54,836 bases of DNA from Frankia sp. AiPa1 (GCF_023243075.1 NZ_JALKFZ020000118.1:1-54836), one strand, 5' to 3'; shown: positions 42,241 to 50,788, numbered from the stretch's first letter. Numbers and translations: made by a program. The notes: generated from the letters alone by a model not told the origin.

Positions 42241-43134
42241 ATGACCGAGGTCGCGGCGACGACGCCGACCGACGCCGAGGACCGCGCGGACGGGGTGCGC
42301 CACTCCGTACCGATGTCCCGGCAGTGCCCGATGCACCCACCCGCCGAGTATGCCGAGCTGCGCGCGGAACGCCCAATCTCGCCGGTCCGGATGCCCGACG
42401 GCCAGCTGGCCTGGCTGATCACCCGGTACGAGGACGCCAGGCGGCTGCTCGCGGACCCACGGGCCAGCTCCGACCGCACCCACCCGGCGTTCCCGTATAC
42501 CGTCACGGTGGACCGGGCCCAGCTGCGCCAGCACGGCGGCTTCCTGCAGGCACTGATCGGCCTCGACCCGCCGGAGCACACCCCGCAGCGCCGGATGCTG
42601 ATCGGCGAGTTCACCGTGCGTCGGATCGCCGACCTGCGGCCGCGCGTGCAGGAGATCGCCGACGCCCAGGTGGACCAGATGCTGGCCGCGGACCGCCCGG
42701 TGGACCTGGTGTCGGCGCTGTCGCTGCCGGTGCCGTCACTGGTAATCTGCGAGCTGCTCGGCGTGCCCTACTCCGACCGCGAGTTCTTCCAGTCCCGCAC
42801 CGTCGGCCTGGTCAAGCACGACACGCCGCCGATGGAGCGCGGGCAGATCGCCGAGCAGCTGCGCGTGTACTTCGACGGCCTGGTCACCGCCAAAGAGAAC
42901 GAGCCGACCGGGGACCTGCTCGGCCGGCTGATCACCCGCAACCGCGAGACCGGCGTGTTCGACCACGACGAGCCCGCGAACCGGTCAACCTGCCCGAGCC
43001 ACTCGCCGGCCTCGTCCAACAGCTCGTCTCGACCCGCCGTCGCCGCCGCCTGGCAACGCGCCAGCAACGGAGACTGGACCGGCTACGCCGCCGACGTCGC
43101 CCGCCGGTCGCTGCATACCCCGGAAGGCCAGTGA
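42241..43134 (+). pseudogene. Cytochrome P450, N-terminal half only
   Basis: The first about 245 residues are a bacterial class I P450: MSRQCPMHPPAEYAELR, WLITRYEDARRLLADPRASSDRTHPAFP, the C-helix LDPPEHTPQRRMLIGEF, and LPVPSLVICELLGVPYSDREFF. After LITRNRETGVFDHDE (about 42970), where the I-helix should begin, the sequence becomes unrelated; the heme-thiolate Cys and ExxR are missing, so it cannot be a functional P450. The tail in frame reads AWQRASNGDWTGYAADVARRS and another frame reads NLPEPLAGLVQQLVS; both recall tyrosine-integrase sequence, suggesting a recombination junction. GAGGAGA precedes the ATG. It lies 43 bases after FkbH and was probably in its operon. Confidence 0.8.
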
Positions 43135-43140
43135 GGTCAC

Positions 43141-43980
43141 ATGATCAGCGATATGTCCTGGCTCGGCCCTCGCCTCGATGTCCGGCCCCTGTTCGCCCCG
43201 CAGCACGCCGCGTTCCTCGCGCTCCTGGACGGCCTCGACGCGGGCGACTGGGCGCGCCCCACCGCCTGCCCAGGATGGACCGTGCAGGATGTGGCCACCC
43301 ACGTGCTGGGTGACTACCTCGGGCGGCTGTCCATCCACCGGGACGGCTTCGGGCCCCTGCACCCCCATCACGACGAGGCGTTCCCCGCCTTCATCGACCG
43401 CATCAACGACGAGTGGGTGATCGCGGCACGCCGTATCAGCCCCCCACTGCTGCTCGACCTGCTGTCCAGTGTCGGGGCCCAGGCCATGAGTTACTGGCGC
43501 ACCGTCGACCTGGATGCTCTTGGCTGGCCGGTCAGCTGGGCTGGCCCCGACCCGGCACCCGTCTGGCTGGACGCAGCCCGGGAGCTCACCGAGTACTGGA
43601 CCCACCACCAGCAGATCGCCGAGGCCACCGGCCGCCCCGGGCTGACCCGGCCCGAACATCTCGCCCCGGTCCTCGACACCTTCCTGCGGGCGCTGCCTCA
43701 CACCCTGCGTGACACCCCCGCCGCCGCGGGAACAACCCTGCAGATCACCGTGACCGGACCGGCCGGCGGAACCTGGACCGCCACCCGCACCCCGACCCGA
43801 TGGGAACTGACCACCCCCAGCCGGCGCCCTCCCGACGCGCTGATCGAACTCGACGCCGACACCGCCTGGCGCCTGTGCACCCGCAGCATCACCCCCGACC
43901 AGGCCGCCACCCGCGCCCACACTCATGGGGATCAACACCTCACCACCGCCGCGCTCAACATCCTGTCGATCATCCGTTAG
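43141..43980 (+). CDS. Maleylpyruvate isomerase (MDMPI) family mycothiol-dependent enzyme
   Basis: 279 residues with the DinB-like MDMPI N-terminal domain: an entry helix with AFLALLDGLDAGDWARPTACPGWTVQDVATHVLGDY, including the metal-ligand-type His in THVLGD, and the second conserved His pair in ELTEYWTHHQQIAEATGRP. The C-terminal part resembles the SCP2-like accessory region (PDALIELDADTAWRLCTR). These enzymes use mycothiol in isomerisation or detoxification; the substrate is unknown. It starts 6 bases after the P450 fragment's stop. Its stop codon is in the same frame as the integrase remnant that follows, so it looks inserted into or fused against mobile DNA. It appears complete. Confidence 0.85.
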   Translation: MISDMSWLGPRLDVRPLFAPQHAAFLALLDGLDAGDWARPTACPGWTVQDVATHVLGDYLGRLSIHRDGFGPLHPHHDEAFPAFIDRINDEWVIAARRISPPLLLDLLSSVGAQAMSYWRTVDLDALGWPVSWAGPDPAPVWLDAARELTEYWTHHQQIAEATGRPGLTRPEHLAPVLDTFLRALPHTLRDTPAAAGTTLQITVTGPAGGTWTATRTPTRWELTTPSRRPPDALIELDADTAWRLCTRSITPDQAATRAHTHGDQHLTTAALNILSIIR

Positions 43981-44430
43981 CAGCCGAAACCGAAGGCATT
44001 CGGACAGTCGCTATATCCGACTCCGCCAGAGCGGCTTTTCGACACCACAGTCCGCGCCGAATACCAACGAGCTCTCGACCTCGCGAGAAGCCAGCTCGGG
44101 ACCCTGCCGACCGGACGCCCCGCCCTCCCGCTGCTCGACATCACCGGCGGAGCAGATTGGAAAGACACCCCCGCGCTGAAAACCCGCCGCGCCGGCGGCT
44201 TCTGCCTGCGCGCCCCCGCCCAGGGAGCATGCACCTACGCGAATATCTGCGAGCACTGCCCGAGCTTCCACACCGACTCCGCACACCTGCAGGTCCTCTC
44301 CGCCCAGCGCGCCGACGCCGACGCCCTTGCCCGCGACGCCGCCGCCCGCGGCTGGATCACCGAGACCGACCGGCATCGCCAGCTCGTCGCGCGTCTCGAC
44401 GCCCTCATCGCCCAGGCACAGGCCGGATGA
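43981..44430 (+). pseudogene. Tyrosine integrase C-terminal remnant
   Basis: This is an open frame without a start codon, continuing directly from the MDMPI stop. It reads PKAFGQSLYPTPPERLFD, then LPLLDITGGADWKDTPALKT and GGFCLRAPAQGACTYANICEHC, ending ARLDALIAQAQAG. The Cys-rich segment and ending match the C-terminal tail of site-specific integrases paired with small TnpC-like proteins in actinomycete elements. The catalytic core is absent. Its stop overlaps the next start (ATGA, 44427). Confidence 0.65.
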
Positions 44431-44738
44431 CCGACGAGCCAATCCACCGCCAGGTCGAGCGCGCTCTCGCCACGCTGACCAGCACCAACCGGCGGATCAC
44501 CTTCACCGCCGTCGCGACGGCCACCGGGATCTCGCGCACCACCCTCTACCGCAACGCCCAGCTACGCGTCCTCGTCGAAGAGCACCGCAACCACGCGAGC
44601 GACGCGCGCACCCCCACCGGCGTCGCCACCGAGATCGCGCACCTCGCCGACGCGCTCAACGCCCTGGCCACACGCGTCCGGCAGCACGAAGAACGACTCC
44701 GCCAGCTCGAGAACCGGCCCGCCAGCAACACGCGCTGA
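44427..44738 (+). CDS. DUF6262/TnpC-like transposon accessory protein
   Basis: A 103-residue protein starting at an ATG that overlaps the integrase stop. It has a helix-turn-helix-like segment (RITFTAVATATGISRTTLYRNAQLR, about 22-46) followed by a heptad-rich C-terminal coiled coil (HLADALNALATRVRQHEERLRQLE). Proteins like this accompany pairs of tyrosine recombinases in Tn554-type elements. The gene is intact but its integrase partner is truncated. Confidence 0.75.
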   Translation: MTDEPIHRQVERALATLTSTNRRITFTAVATATGISRTTLYRNAQLRVLVEEHRNHASDARTPTGVATEIAHLADALNALATRVRQHEERLRQLENRPASNTR

Positions 44739-44793
44739 CGCCGAAGACCCGGCCCACACAATCGGACAAAAGCACCCGATATTAGCCGGATAA

Positions 44794-45019
44794 TGCTGGG
44801 ACAACGCCGCCGCAGAATCATTCTTCGGCACACTCAAAAATGAACTCGTCTACCGAGAAACCTACCCCACCCGCCAGGCCGCCCGCAGTGCAATCGCCGA
44901 GTACATCGAAGGCTTCTACAACCGGCAGCGACTTTCTCTCCACCCTCGGCTACCACACCCCGGAACACGTCGAACGCCTCTACCTGACAGACCAGACATC
45001 AATAGCCGAGGCGGCGTAA
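44794..45019 (+). pseudogene. IS3-family transposase (OrfB) C-terminal remnant
   Basis: The frame reads [23 protein letters not shown], including the catalytic Glu context of the rve domain, and [14 protein letters not shown]. After a frameshift it ends [18 protein letters not shown] with a stop at 45017. The first two catalytic Asp residues and OrfA are missing. The flanking 45020-45191 holds nothing I can support. Confidence 0.8.
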
Positions 45020-45191
45020 AGCTGGTACGGCCAATTAGCGCGTGTCCGCGGAACGGGCAGCTCTTCAGATGACGGTCCAGAGTGGGAGTGGTGGGTAGCT
45101 GCCGGCTACCTCGCCGAGGAGGACGGGCGGCCCGGTGTGTCGGGCGGCCGGGCGGGCTGGCATGGAATCCTCTCGCGAAAGGACGTCTTGA

Positions 45192-45464
45192 TCACGCCGG
45201 GCGCGTTCGGTGCGGCGGGCGTCGTAGTCGGCTCGCTGTCTGGGGTCGCCGCAGCACGGCGTAGGCGGCGGCGATCCGCTGGAGAGCCGCGTCGTGCGCG
45301 TGGTTGGGGTCGTGGCCGGGGTTGGAATGCGTGGCCTGTCGCGCTGGTATGCGGGTGTCCGGGTGATGGCGGCGCATCAGCGTGCGGTAGGCGTGGGTGA
45401 TCTGGCTGGCCGAGGCCGAGGGCTCGACCCCGAGCACCAGGTAGTGGTCTTGGTCGGTGGGCAT
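45192..45464 (-). CDS. Small J-domain protein
   Basis: About 90 residues with a J-domain: HYLVLGVEPSASASQITHAYRTLMRRHHPDT contains the HPD motif that stimulates DnaK ATPase. It lacks the Gly/Phe and zinc-finger regions of DnaJ. The ATG at 45464 gives the compact domain; the frame extends to 45563 with no better ribosome site. It lies downstream of hsp20 on the same strand and probably assists DnaK under heat stress. 45465-45796 otherwise holds no gene. Confidence 0.75.
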   Translation of the reverse strand: MPTDQDHYLVLGVEPSASASQITHAYRTLMRRHHPDTRIPARQATHSNPGHDPNHAHDAALQRIAAAYAVLRRPQTASRLRRPPHRTRPA

Positions 45465-45796
45465 GGGCCGCGTCCCATCTGACCTGATCGGGAGGCCGGT
45501 CTGGCCCCCGGTAAGGGTGGCCGGAGGCCAGACCTGCGCACGAATCGACGTGTTAAGGGACATTCCTTCGGGGTCGTGAGCGGTGGCTGTGCCTCCCCTC
45601 GCTGTGCCGCCGAGTCGGTGTCGAGGTCGGTCTGCTGGGGCGCCCGCTGCCCGGCTCGGCGTTGGAGCTGTCGGGCTACCGGTGGTCCGGATCGGTGCGG
45701 GTGAGGACAGCCCGCGCTCGCCGGTGGTCCGGACGACGGTGCGACCGGCCGGACCGGCGCCTCCCCCTGCAGGGTCGTCGTCGGTCCCGCCCCGGG

Positions 45797-46228
45797 TCAG
45801 GCGTGGATGGCCCGGCGGTCGTCGCTGGGCATCTCGATCGCGATCTTCCGGGGCCTGGCCTTCTCGGCGACCGGGATCCGCAGGGTCAGCACGCCGGCAT
45901 GGAAGCTGGCGGTGATCTTCTCCGTGTCCAGATTGTCACCCAGGATCAACTGGCGGCTGAACACACCGCGCGGCCGCTCGGCGACCAGGACCTCGCCCTC
46001 CCCCTTCAGCGCCGGGCGTTCCGCCCGCACGGTCAGCACGTTGCGTTCGACGTCCAGGTCCACGGTCGCGGGGTCCACTCCGGGCAGATCGAACTCCGCC
46101 ACGAACTCCTCGCCCTCGCGCCACGCGTCGATCGGCATCCCGGTCGGCCGGGCCACCGTGCCCAGGGTGCCGAACACCTGCTGGCTGAGCCGATCCAGTT
46201 CCCGGAACGGGTCGGTGCGTACCAACAT
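45797..46228 (-). CDS. Hsp20/alpha-crystallin small heat-shock protein
   Basis: 143 residues with an alpha-crystallin domain: [30 protein letters not shown] and the conserved [20 protein letters not shown] near the C-terminus. The ATG at 46228 has GGAGGTGGAG upstream; the frame extends further but without a suitable start. It is an ATP-independent holdase chaperone. It is divergent from an HspR-type repressor gene and upstream of a J-protein, so the set is most likely controlled by HspR. Confidence 0.93.
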   Translation of the reverse strand: MLVRTDPFRELDRLSQQVFGTLGTVARPTGMPIDAWREGEEFVAEFDLPGVDPATVDLDVERNVLTVRAERPALKGEGEVLVAERPRGVFSRQLILGDNLDTEKITASFHAGVLTLRIPVAEKARPRKIAIEMPSDDRRAIHA

Positions 46229-46381
46229 CGGAACTCCACCTCCACGATCACGATCTTGCTGAGTAGAGCGTTGGGCCCTCCACTTATCTGTTGTGGCTGA
46301 CCTAGATTCTTGTATAGCACTGGGGGCACACTGAGGCAACTCCCCGGTCGGCTGTCCGGGCGGAGTCCCTGGAGGCGCCCC
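46229..46381. promoter_or_regulatory. Divergent hsp20/hspR promoter region
   Basis: This 153-base gap must hold both promoters. For the regulator, TTGTGG and TATAGC spaced by 16 bases (about 46291-46318) are possible -35 and -10 boxes. A canonical HAIR operator (CTTGAGT-N7-ACTCAAG) is not present; only degenerate half-site-like CTTGCTGAGTAG is seen near 46255. Confidence 0.4.
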
Positions 46382-46720
46382 GTGAGACCGTCGGATGTGG
46401 ACCCGGCCCAGGGGGTGTACGGCATCTCGGTCGCCGCCGATCTCGTTGGGATGGACCCGCAGAGCCTGCGCCTGTATGAGCGGCGCGGGCTGCTGGAGCC
46501 GGCCCGTACCGACGGCGGGACCCGCCGGTACAGCAGCGACGACCTGGCGCGGCTGGAACGGATCGGGTATCTGCTCGCGGCCGGGCTGAACCTCGCCGGG
46601 ATCGCCATGGTGCTCGAGCTGGAGACCGAGAACGCACGGCTGCGCGCCGCGCTCGACCTGGCGCAGGCCGCAGACGTGGCGCCGACTCGTCCGCCGGCCC
46701 GCCGTCGAAGCGCGGACTGA
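46382..46720 (+). CDS. hspR: HspR-like MerR-family repressor
   Basis: 112 residues. The MerR-type DNA-binding domain [63 protein letters not shown] matches HspR, which represses heat-shock genes by binding HAIR sequences and uses DnaK as co-repressor. The short C-terminal helix ([16 protein letters not shown]) follows. GTG at 46382 has GGAGG 6 bases upstream. It is divergent from hsp20 rather than in the usual dnaK-grpE-dnaJ-hspR operon. Beyond it, 46721-47113 holds only a short hydrophobic minus-strand fragment (near 46780-46850) that I cannot assign. Confidence 0.9.
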   Translation: MRPSDVDPAQGVYGISVAADLVGMDPQSLRLYERRGLLEPARTDGGTRRYSSDDLARLERIGYLLAAGLNLAGIAMVLELETENARLRAALDLAQAADVAPTRPPARRRSAD

Positions 46721-47113
46721 GGCAGGAGGACCGCTCCGAGACGCCGACCGGCGCGTTGAGCGTCACGAGCACGAGCCCGGCGACGAACCCGAGGAAGATC
46801 GCGCTCCCGCCGATCGGTCTTCCCGTCTCTCGCGCCTGAACCAGCGCGGTGACCATGCCGAGTGGCCGACTATCGCGGCCATTGGCCATCTACTGGCGAG
46901 TGCTGCGCCCCCTTCATTCTTTGGGAGCGGCTGAGTCCGACCTGGAGCGACGCCGACGAGTACCGACATCCACGAAGCGACGCGGAGATCCTCCGGTCGC
47001 GGCGGCCGCGCGGTCCGCGGCAGTGGTGTCGTCAATGAGCTTGATCAGGTGGTGCTGCTCGTCGCCCTCGAAGTCCCGCAAAAGGCTGGCGAGTAGGGCG
47101 AGTGCGCGGTCTC

Positions 47114-47262
47114 ATCATGGTCGCCCGCAACCACCAGCTCACCGACGGAGCCATTTTCCACTCGGACCGCGGAAGTAACTAATACTTCCGCCCAGTTCGC
47201 TGCTACGTTGAACAAACTCGGGATCCGCCAGTCCGTCGACCGGACCGGAATCTGCTACGAGG
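47114..47262 (+). pseudogene. IS3-family transposase internal remnant
   Basis: The sequence reads VARNHQLTDGAIFHSDRGSN, then after a 1-base frameshift TSAQFAATLNKLGIRQSVDRTGICY. HSDRG includes the second catalytic Asp of the rve domain. It stops where DNA-encoded Asn-Ala-x-x-Glu should follow; there the group II intron remnant begins in antisense. It differs from the IS3 copy at 44794. Confidence 0.75.
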
Positions 47263-47299
47263 TGAGTCAGCGGCGGGAGTTTCACCCGCCGCTGACTCA
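47263..47299. terminator. Perfect 15-bp hairpin beside the group II intron end
   Basis: An inverted repeat (TGAGTCAGCGGCGGG / CCCGCCGCTGACTCA) with a 7-base loop lies between the IS3 fragment and intron domain VI. It may be a terminator-type element in the 3' exon or a 3' extension of the intron. Confidence 0.6.
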
Positions 47300-47304
47300 G
47301 AGTC

Positions 47305-47397
47305 GAGTAGGCCGCCGGCGAGGTCCCCGCTTCACGGGTCCTTTTCCGTCGGCCTCCCACCGAGCATGATACGTGCGCCTTTCAGCGCATATCGCTC
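47305..47397 (-). ncRNA. Group II intron domains V and VI (3' end)
   Basis: On the minus strand, 47397-47361 reads GAGAGCGATATGCGCTGAAA followed by GGCGCACGTATCATGCTC, matching the domain V hairpin with its GAAA tetraloop-like tip. Domain VI follows: GGGAGGCCG (47358-47350) pairs with CGGCCTACTC (47314-47305), leaving a single bulged adenosine at 47308, the expected branch point. The 3' splice site should be about 7 bases further, near 47301. Confidence 0.65.
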
Positions 47398-47603
47398 TCC
47401 AGTGGTTGTGCCGTGGATTGCGTGGTCCGCCGACCGGCGTGGATCGCTTCGTGGCAGGGACTGGCAGGGACACAGACGACAAGCGTCTTGCGCCGCCGCA
47501 TCGCCATGAGCCGAGCCCACGCCGGTTTCTCGCGTCGTCCTGGTTTGTTGAGGTCTGCGAGATGACGGATGTGGTGGACTTCCACATTGTCGTTGCTCCG
47601 CAT
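47398..47603 (-). pseudogene. Group II intron-encoded protein, C-terminal HNH endonuclease remnant
   Basis: The minus strand reads NVEVHHIRHLADLNKPGRREKPAW, MAMRRRKTLVVC and CHEAIHAGR, the HNH (En) domain of intron-encoded reverse transcriptase/maturases. A small indel lies between the last two pieces (VCVPASPCH). The reverse transcriptase and maturase domains are missing; at 47604 an IS630 fragment begins on the other strand. It sits directly upstream of domain V, as in intact introns. Confidence 0.75.
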
Positions 47604-47699
47604 GCCTCAGGCCCCAACGCCGACCAGCGGCAGGTCCAGTGGCACTTCACCACCAACGACGCCCGAACCAAACTCCGCCACCTATACCCCAAACGTTAG
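47604..47699 (+). pseudogene. Transposase C-terminal remnant, probably IS630-type
   Basis: A plus-strand frame ending at 47699 reads VQWHFTTNDARTKLRHLYPKR, resembling the C-terminal end of IS630-family transposases. Nothing upstream in frame belongs to it, since the group II intron fragment abuts. Confidence 0.4.
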
Positions 47700-47742
47700 C
47701 AGCGACGATCTACTAGGAGGGCATCGAGCCCGAACTGGACAG

Positions 47743-48606
47743 TCAGCTAGGGCGATCGGGCCGGCGAAAGGTCAGGCGCGGCCCGTTGACGCCCGACAAC
47801 GATCGCTCCTTGACCTGCGCGGCAGCGGCCTGGAACGCCTCGGCCGTCTGCTCGTCGGCCGGGTGCATGGTTTCCAGGGAAAGTTCCGAGACCGTGATGT
47901 CGGTCGCCGCACCGAACGTGGTGATGGTACTGAACAGTTGCAGCTCCGTGCCGAGCCCGCGGATCCGAATCGAGGCCACGATCGAGTCTGCCAGGCCTTC
48001 GCAGCTGCCACCGCCCCGCGGCGCGTACTGCGAAACCTCGTCGTAGAGTTCACGCAGGCTTTCTCGGCCTGAATAGATCGCCTGGCGGTAGAGCCGACCG
48101 ACGAGGTGGCTGCGCCATTCCTTGCCGTTGACTACCTGCTGGGACAATCCTTCGGGGTGCAAGCACACGCGCATCACATTGACCGGCGGCACGAGCAGCG
48201 TCGGCGACACTTCGCGTAGCAGCAGCTTGGTACCGAGATTCATGGCTACCACGTTCTCGTCCACGTCGACGGCCAACGCCGGGTACGGGTCGTGGGCGGC
48301 GAGCAGCCGGTCGACAGCCTCCTTGACGATCTTCAATCTGGGAGCTTCGAGCGGCGTTTCGTGGTACGTCGGTGAGTAGCCCGCCGAAACAAGCAGCGTA
48401 TTGCGCTGTCGAAGCGGAATTTCGAGCTGCTCCGCGAGCCTGAGGAGTAGCCCCCGGCTCGGGCTCGAACGCCCGGTTTCGACGAAGCTCAGGTGCCGAG
48501 CCGAAGTTCCTGACCGCAAGGCCAACTCTGACTGGCTAAGATTTTTTCGACGACGCCAGTCACGAACCAACGGGCCCACGCCGGCCCGCGTATCGATGAT
48601 GGTCAC
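47743..48606 (-). CDS. XRE-family regulator with MmyB-like ligand domain
   Basis: 287 residues. An N-terminal Cro/CI-type helix-turn-helix (LVRDWRRRKNLSQSELALRSGTSARHLSFVETGRSSPSRGLLLRLAEQLEIPLRQRN) is followed by an MmyB-like domain (ALAVDVDENVVAMNLGTKLLL, then LFSTITTFGAATDITVSELSLETMHPAD). Such regulators are frequent in actinomycetes; their ligands are mostly unknown. I chose GTG at 48606 because the conserved domain starts just after it and a -10 box TATACT ends only 7 bases upstream, suggesting a leaderless mRNA. The longer frame to 48801 would run through the promoter. It is next to the truncated hydrolase, not evidently operonic with it. Confidence 0.88.
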   Translation of the reverse strand: MTIIDTRAGVGPLVRDWRRRKNLSQSELALRSGTSARHLSFVETGRSSPSRGLLLRLAEQLEIPLRQRNTLLVSAGYSPTYHETPLEAPRLKIVKEAVDRLLAAHDPYPALAVDVDENVVAMNLGTKLLLREVSPTLLVPPVNVMRVCLHPEGLSQQVVNGKEWRSHLVGRLYRQAIYSGRESLRELYDEVSQYAPRGGGSCEGLADSIVASIRIRGLGTELQLFSTITTFGAATDITVSELSLETMHPADEQTAEAFQAAAAQVKERSLSGVNGPRLTFRRPDRPS

Positions 48607-48660
48607 TGGGTCGAGTATAGCATCGTCCAAACGAAGCAAGCTCGAACCGAAAGTTTCGAT
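48607..48660 (-). promoter_or_regulatory. Putative leaderless promoter of the XRE gene
   Basis: On the minus strand TATACT (48619-48614) lies 7 bases before the GTG, leaving no room for a ribosome site. The upstream 40 bases contain an inverted repeat, TCGAA-N8-TTCGA, a possible autoregulatory site. No strong -35 is seen. Confidence 0.45.
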
Positions 48661-48713
48661 TCTGCCCGTTTGCGACCTTCCGTCCGAACCTGTCGCAGCG
48701 GCGCCGCAGCGCT

Positions 48714-49262
48714 TCAGCGCCTTACCGACCATGGGGGCCGAGCCGTGTTCGGCGACCCATCGGACCCGCCGAAAAAGGGCGCGACGAGTTCGGCCACCCA
48801 TCGCGCCCGGTCCTGCTCGGCGGCGGCGATGGTCTGCTCGAAGACCGCGACGTCCGTCCCGTCGGGGTTGTCCGCGGACTTCATGATGATCGGCGTGGTG
48901 CTGCTGGCGAGGACAAGGCTCGAGACGCGAGCGTCACCGTCGCGCGCCAGGTAGCGGACCGCCTCCCCACCGCCGACCCCGTAGCCGACGAGGGCGGCGT
49001 CCCTCGCGTCAAGGTGCTCGAGCAGGTGGGCGAGGTCGTCGGCGAGGGTGTCGTAGTCGTAGCCGGACCAGGGCCAGTCGGACCGCCCGGTGCCGCGGCG
49101 GTCGTAGGCGACGCAGCGGAACCCGTTGCCGGCCAGGTGGTACGCCAACGACTCCCACATCCGAGAGTTCATGACAGCGGCCCCGAGCAGGACCACCAAC
49201 GGCCCCCGCCCCCAGTCGCGGTAGTACAGCTCGGTTCCGTCCCGGACGGTGACCACTGGCAT
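48714..49262 (-). pseudogene. Truncated alpha/beta hydrolase (chloroperoxidase-like) lacking nucleophile Ser
   Basis: The protein begins MPVVTVRDGTELYYRDWGRG and has the oxyanion-side and fold motifs of non-heme haloperoxidase-like esterases (AYDRRGTGRSDWPWSGYDYDTLADDLAHLLEHLD). The nucleophile elbow reads VGYGVGGGE instead of GxSxGG, so Ser is replaced by Gly. Homology ends near AELVAPFFG, about 90 residues before the usual C-terminus with the catalytic His. GGGAGGAG precedes the ATG. It is 65 bases downstream of the exporter on the same strand and probably an operon partner that has decayed. Confidence 0.75.
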
Positions 49263-49327
49263 GGCGGCGTCTCCTCCCTGCGGCCGGCGCGGAGCTCGAG
49301 CCTCGAGCTGCGGATGTGGAATGCGGG

Positions 49328-50788
49328 CTACTGCGCGCGGCGGCCGGGCAGCAACAGCGCCAGCGTCGCGGCGACGAGACAGCAGGCAACCAGCGGGATC
49401 AACGCGACGTCGAAGGCGTCCGGATAGTCGGTGGCGCGCGCCGCGACGCCGAGGGCGGGGTAGAAGACCGCCCCAGCGACCGCCACGCCCAGCGCCGCAC
49501 CGCCCTCCTGCGCGGTGTTGGCCGCTCCCGACGCGGAGGCGGCGTGTTCGGGCGCCACACCGGTCAGGACGACGTTCGTGAGCGGGCCGGTGGTCATCCC
49601 CATGCCGAGCCCGGCGACGACCAACGCCGGCACCAGCCACACCGGGCTCCCGGTCGAGCCGGTCGCCCAGACCGTGATCCCGACCAGCGTGTAGCCGACC
49701 GCGATCGTCAACGGACCGGCCACCACGAGCCACCGGCCCATCCGCGCGACAAGCTGCATCGACGCCAACGACGAGCCGAAGTAGCCCGCTCCCAGTGCCA
49801 GGAACAGCAGCCCGGACTCCAGCGGCGACAGGCCTCGGCCCTGCTGCAGGTAGAGGGCCAGCAGGAAGAAGAAGGAACCCATCGCCAGGAAGTAGGCCAC
49901 CATGGCGGCCAGCCCTACCGAGAAGCCGCGCCCCCGGAACAACGCCGGGTCGATCAACGGGTCAGCGCCGCGTGCGGCACGGCGACGCAGGTGGAGGACG
50001 GACGCGCCGGACAGTACCGCCGCGAGAGCCAGGCAGCCGAAGCTCCACGCCGGCCACCCCTGCTCGCGCCCTTCGACCAGGGAGACCACCAGGAGCACCA
50101 GCGTCGCCGTCACCAACGCCGCGCCGGTCAGGTCGAGACGCGTGCGGGCCGAGCCGCGCGACTCGGGCACCACGCGGTAGGTGTAGGCCAACGCCACCAG
50201 GCAGATCGGCACGTTCAGCAGGAACACCGCCCGCCAGTCGAGGCCCGCGACGTCGACCGTGATGAGCACTCCGCCGATCACCTGCCCGAACACGCCGGCA
50301 AGCCCGATGACGAGACCGTACACGTTGAATGCCTGCGCCCGACTCGGCCCGGTGTAGACCGTGCCCAAGATGCCGAGCACCTGCGGAACCATCAGCGCGG
50401 CGGCGGTTCCCTGTACCACCCGAGCGACGATCAGCGCTTCGGCGTTGGGCGCGACGCCACAGGCCGCCGAGGCCACCGTGAACAGCAGGAGGCCCAGCGC
50501 GAACATGCGCCGACGGCCGTAGACGTCGCCCAGCCGGCCGCCGGTGATCATGCCGGCGGTGAACGCGACGCCGTAGCCGACAATCACGCCCTGGATCTGC
50601 GCCGAGCTGGCGTTCAGGTCACGCTGGACGGACGGCGCGGCGACGTTGGCGATGAAGTAGTCGAGGACGGTGATGAAGGTTCCGACCATCAGCACGGCCA
50701 GCGTGCCCCAGGCGGTTGCCTCGGCCGCCGTAGTCGGGTCTGCCAATGCTTCCCCGGTTGCGGTGGGCGTGCTCGTGCCAGAGGTCAT
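49328..50788 (-). CDS. MFS transporter, DHA2 (14-TMS) family
   Basis: 486 residues from the ATG at 50788 (AGGAGAT 8 bases upstream; the longer frame to 50860 is not needed). Motifs: FITVLDYFIANVAAPSVQRDL in TM1, GRLGDVYGRRRMFALG in loop 2-3, and GVFGQVIGGVLITVDVAGLDWRAVFLLNVP in TM5-6. It is the third DHA2 exporter in this window, distinct from the other two. Two near-identical palindromic operators lie just upstream, so a TetR- or MarR-type repressor should control it, but none is next to it. The likely role is drug or quaternary-compound efflux. Confidence 0.92.
   Translation of the reverse strand: MTSGTSTPTATGEALADPTTAAEATAWGTLAVLMVGTFITVLDYFIANVAAPSVQRDLNASSAQIQGVIVGYGVAFTAGMITGGRLGDVYGRRRMFALGLLLFTVASAACGVAPNAEALIVARVVQGTAAALMVPQVLGILGTVYTGPSRAQAFNVYGLVIGLAGVFGQVIGGVLITVDVAGLDWRAVFLLNVPICLVALAYTYRVVPESRGSARTRLDLTGAALVTATLVLLVVSLVEGREQGWPAWSFGCLALAAVLSGASVLHLRRRAARGADPLIDPALFRGRGFSVGLAAMVAYFLAMGSFFFLLALYLQQGRGLSPLESGLLFLALGAGYFGSSLASMQLVARMGRWLVVAGPLTIAVGYTLVGITVWATGSTGSPVWLVPALVVAGLGMGMTTGPLTNVVLTGVAPEHAASASGAANTAQEGGAALGVAVAGAVFYPALGVAARATDYPDAFDVALIPLVACCLVAATLALLLPGRRAQ

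Noticed and set aside
46302..46889. Minus-strand ORF opposite hspR with a short hydrophobic start
   Set aside because: Most of it is the hspR shadow; the first 57 codons have one hydrophobic segment but no family or ribosome site.
47263..47299. Terminator hairpin as evidence of a class C group II intron
   Set aside because: Class C introns insert downstream of terminators, placing the hairpin in the 5' exon; here it lies on the 3' side of the intron.
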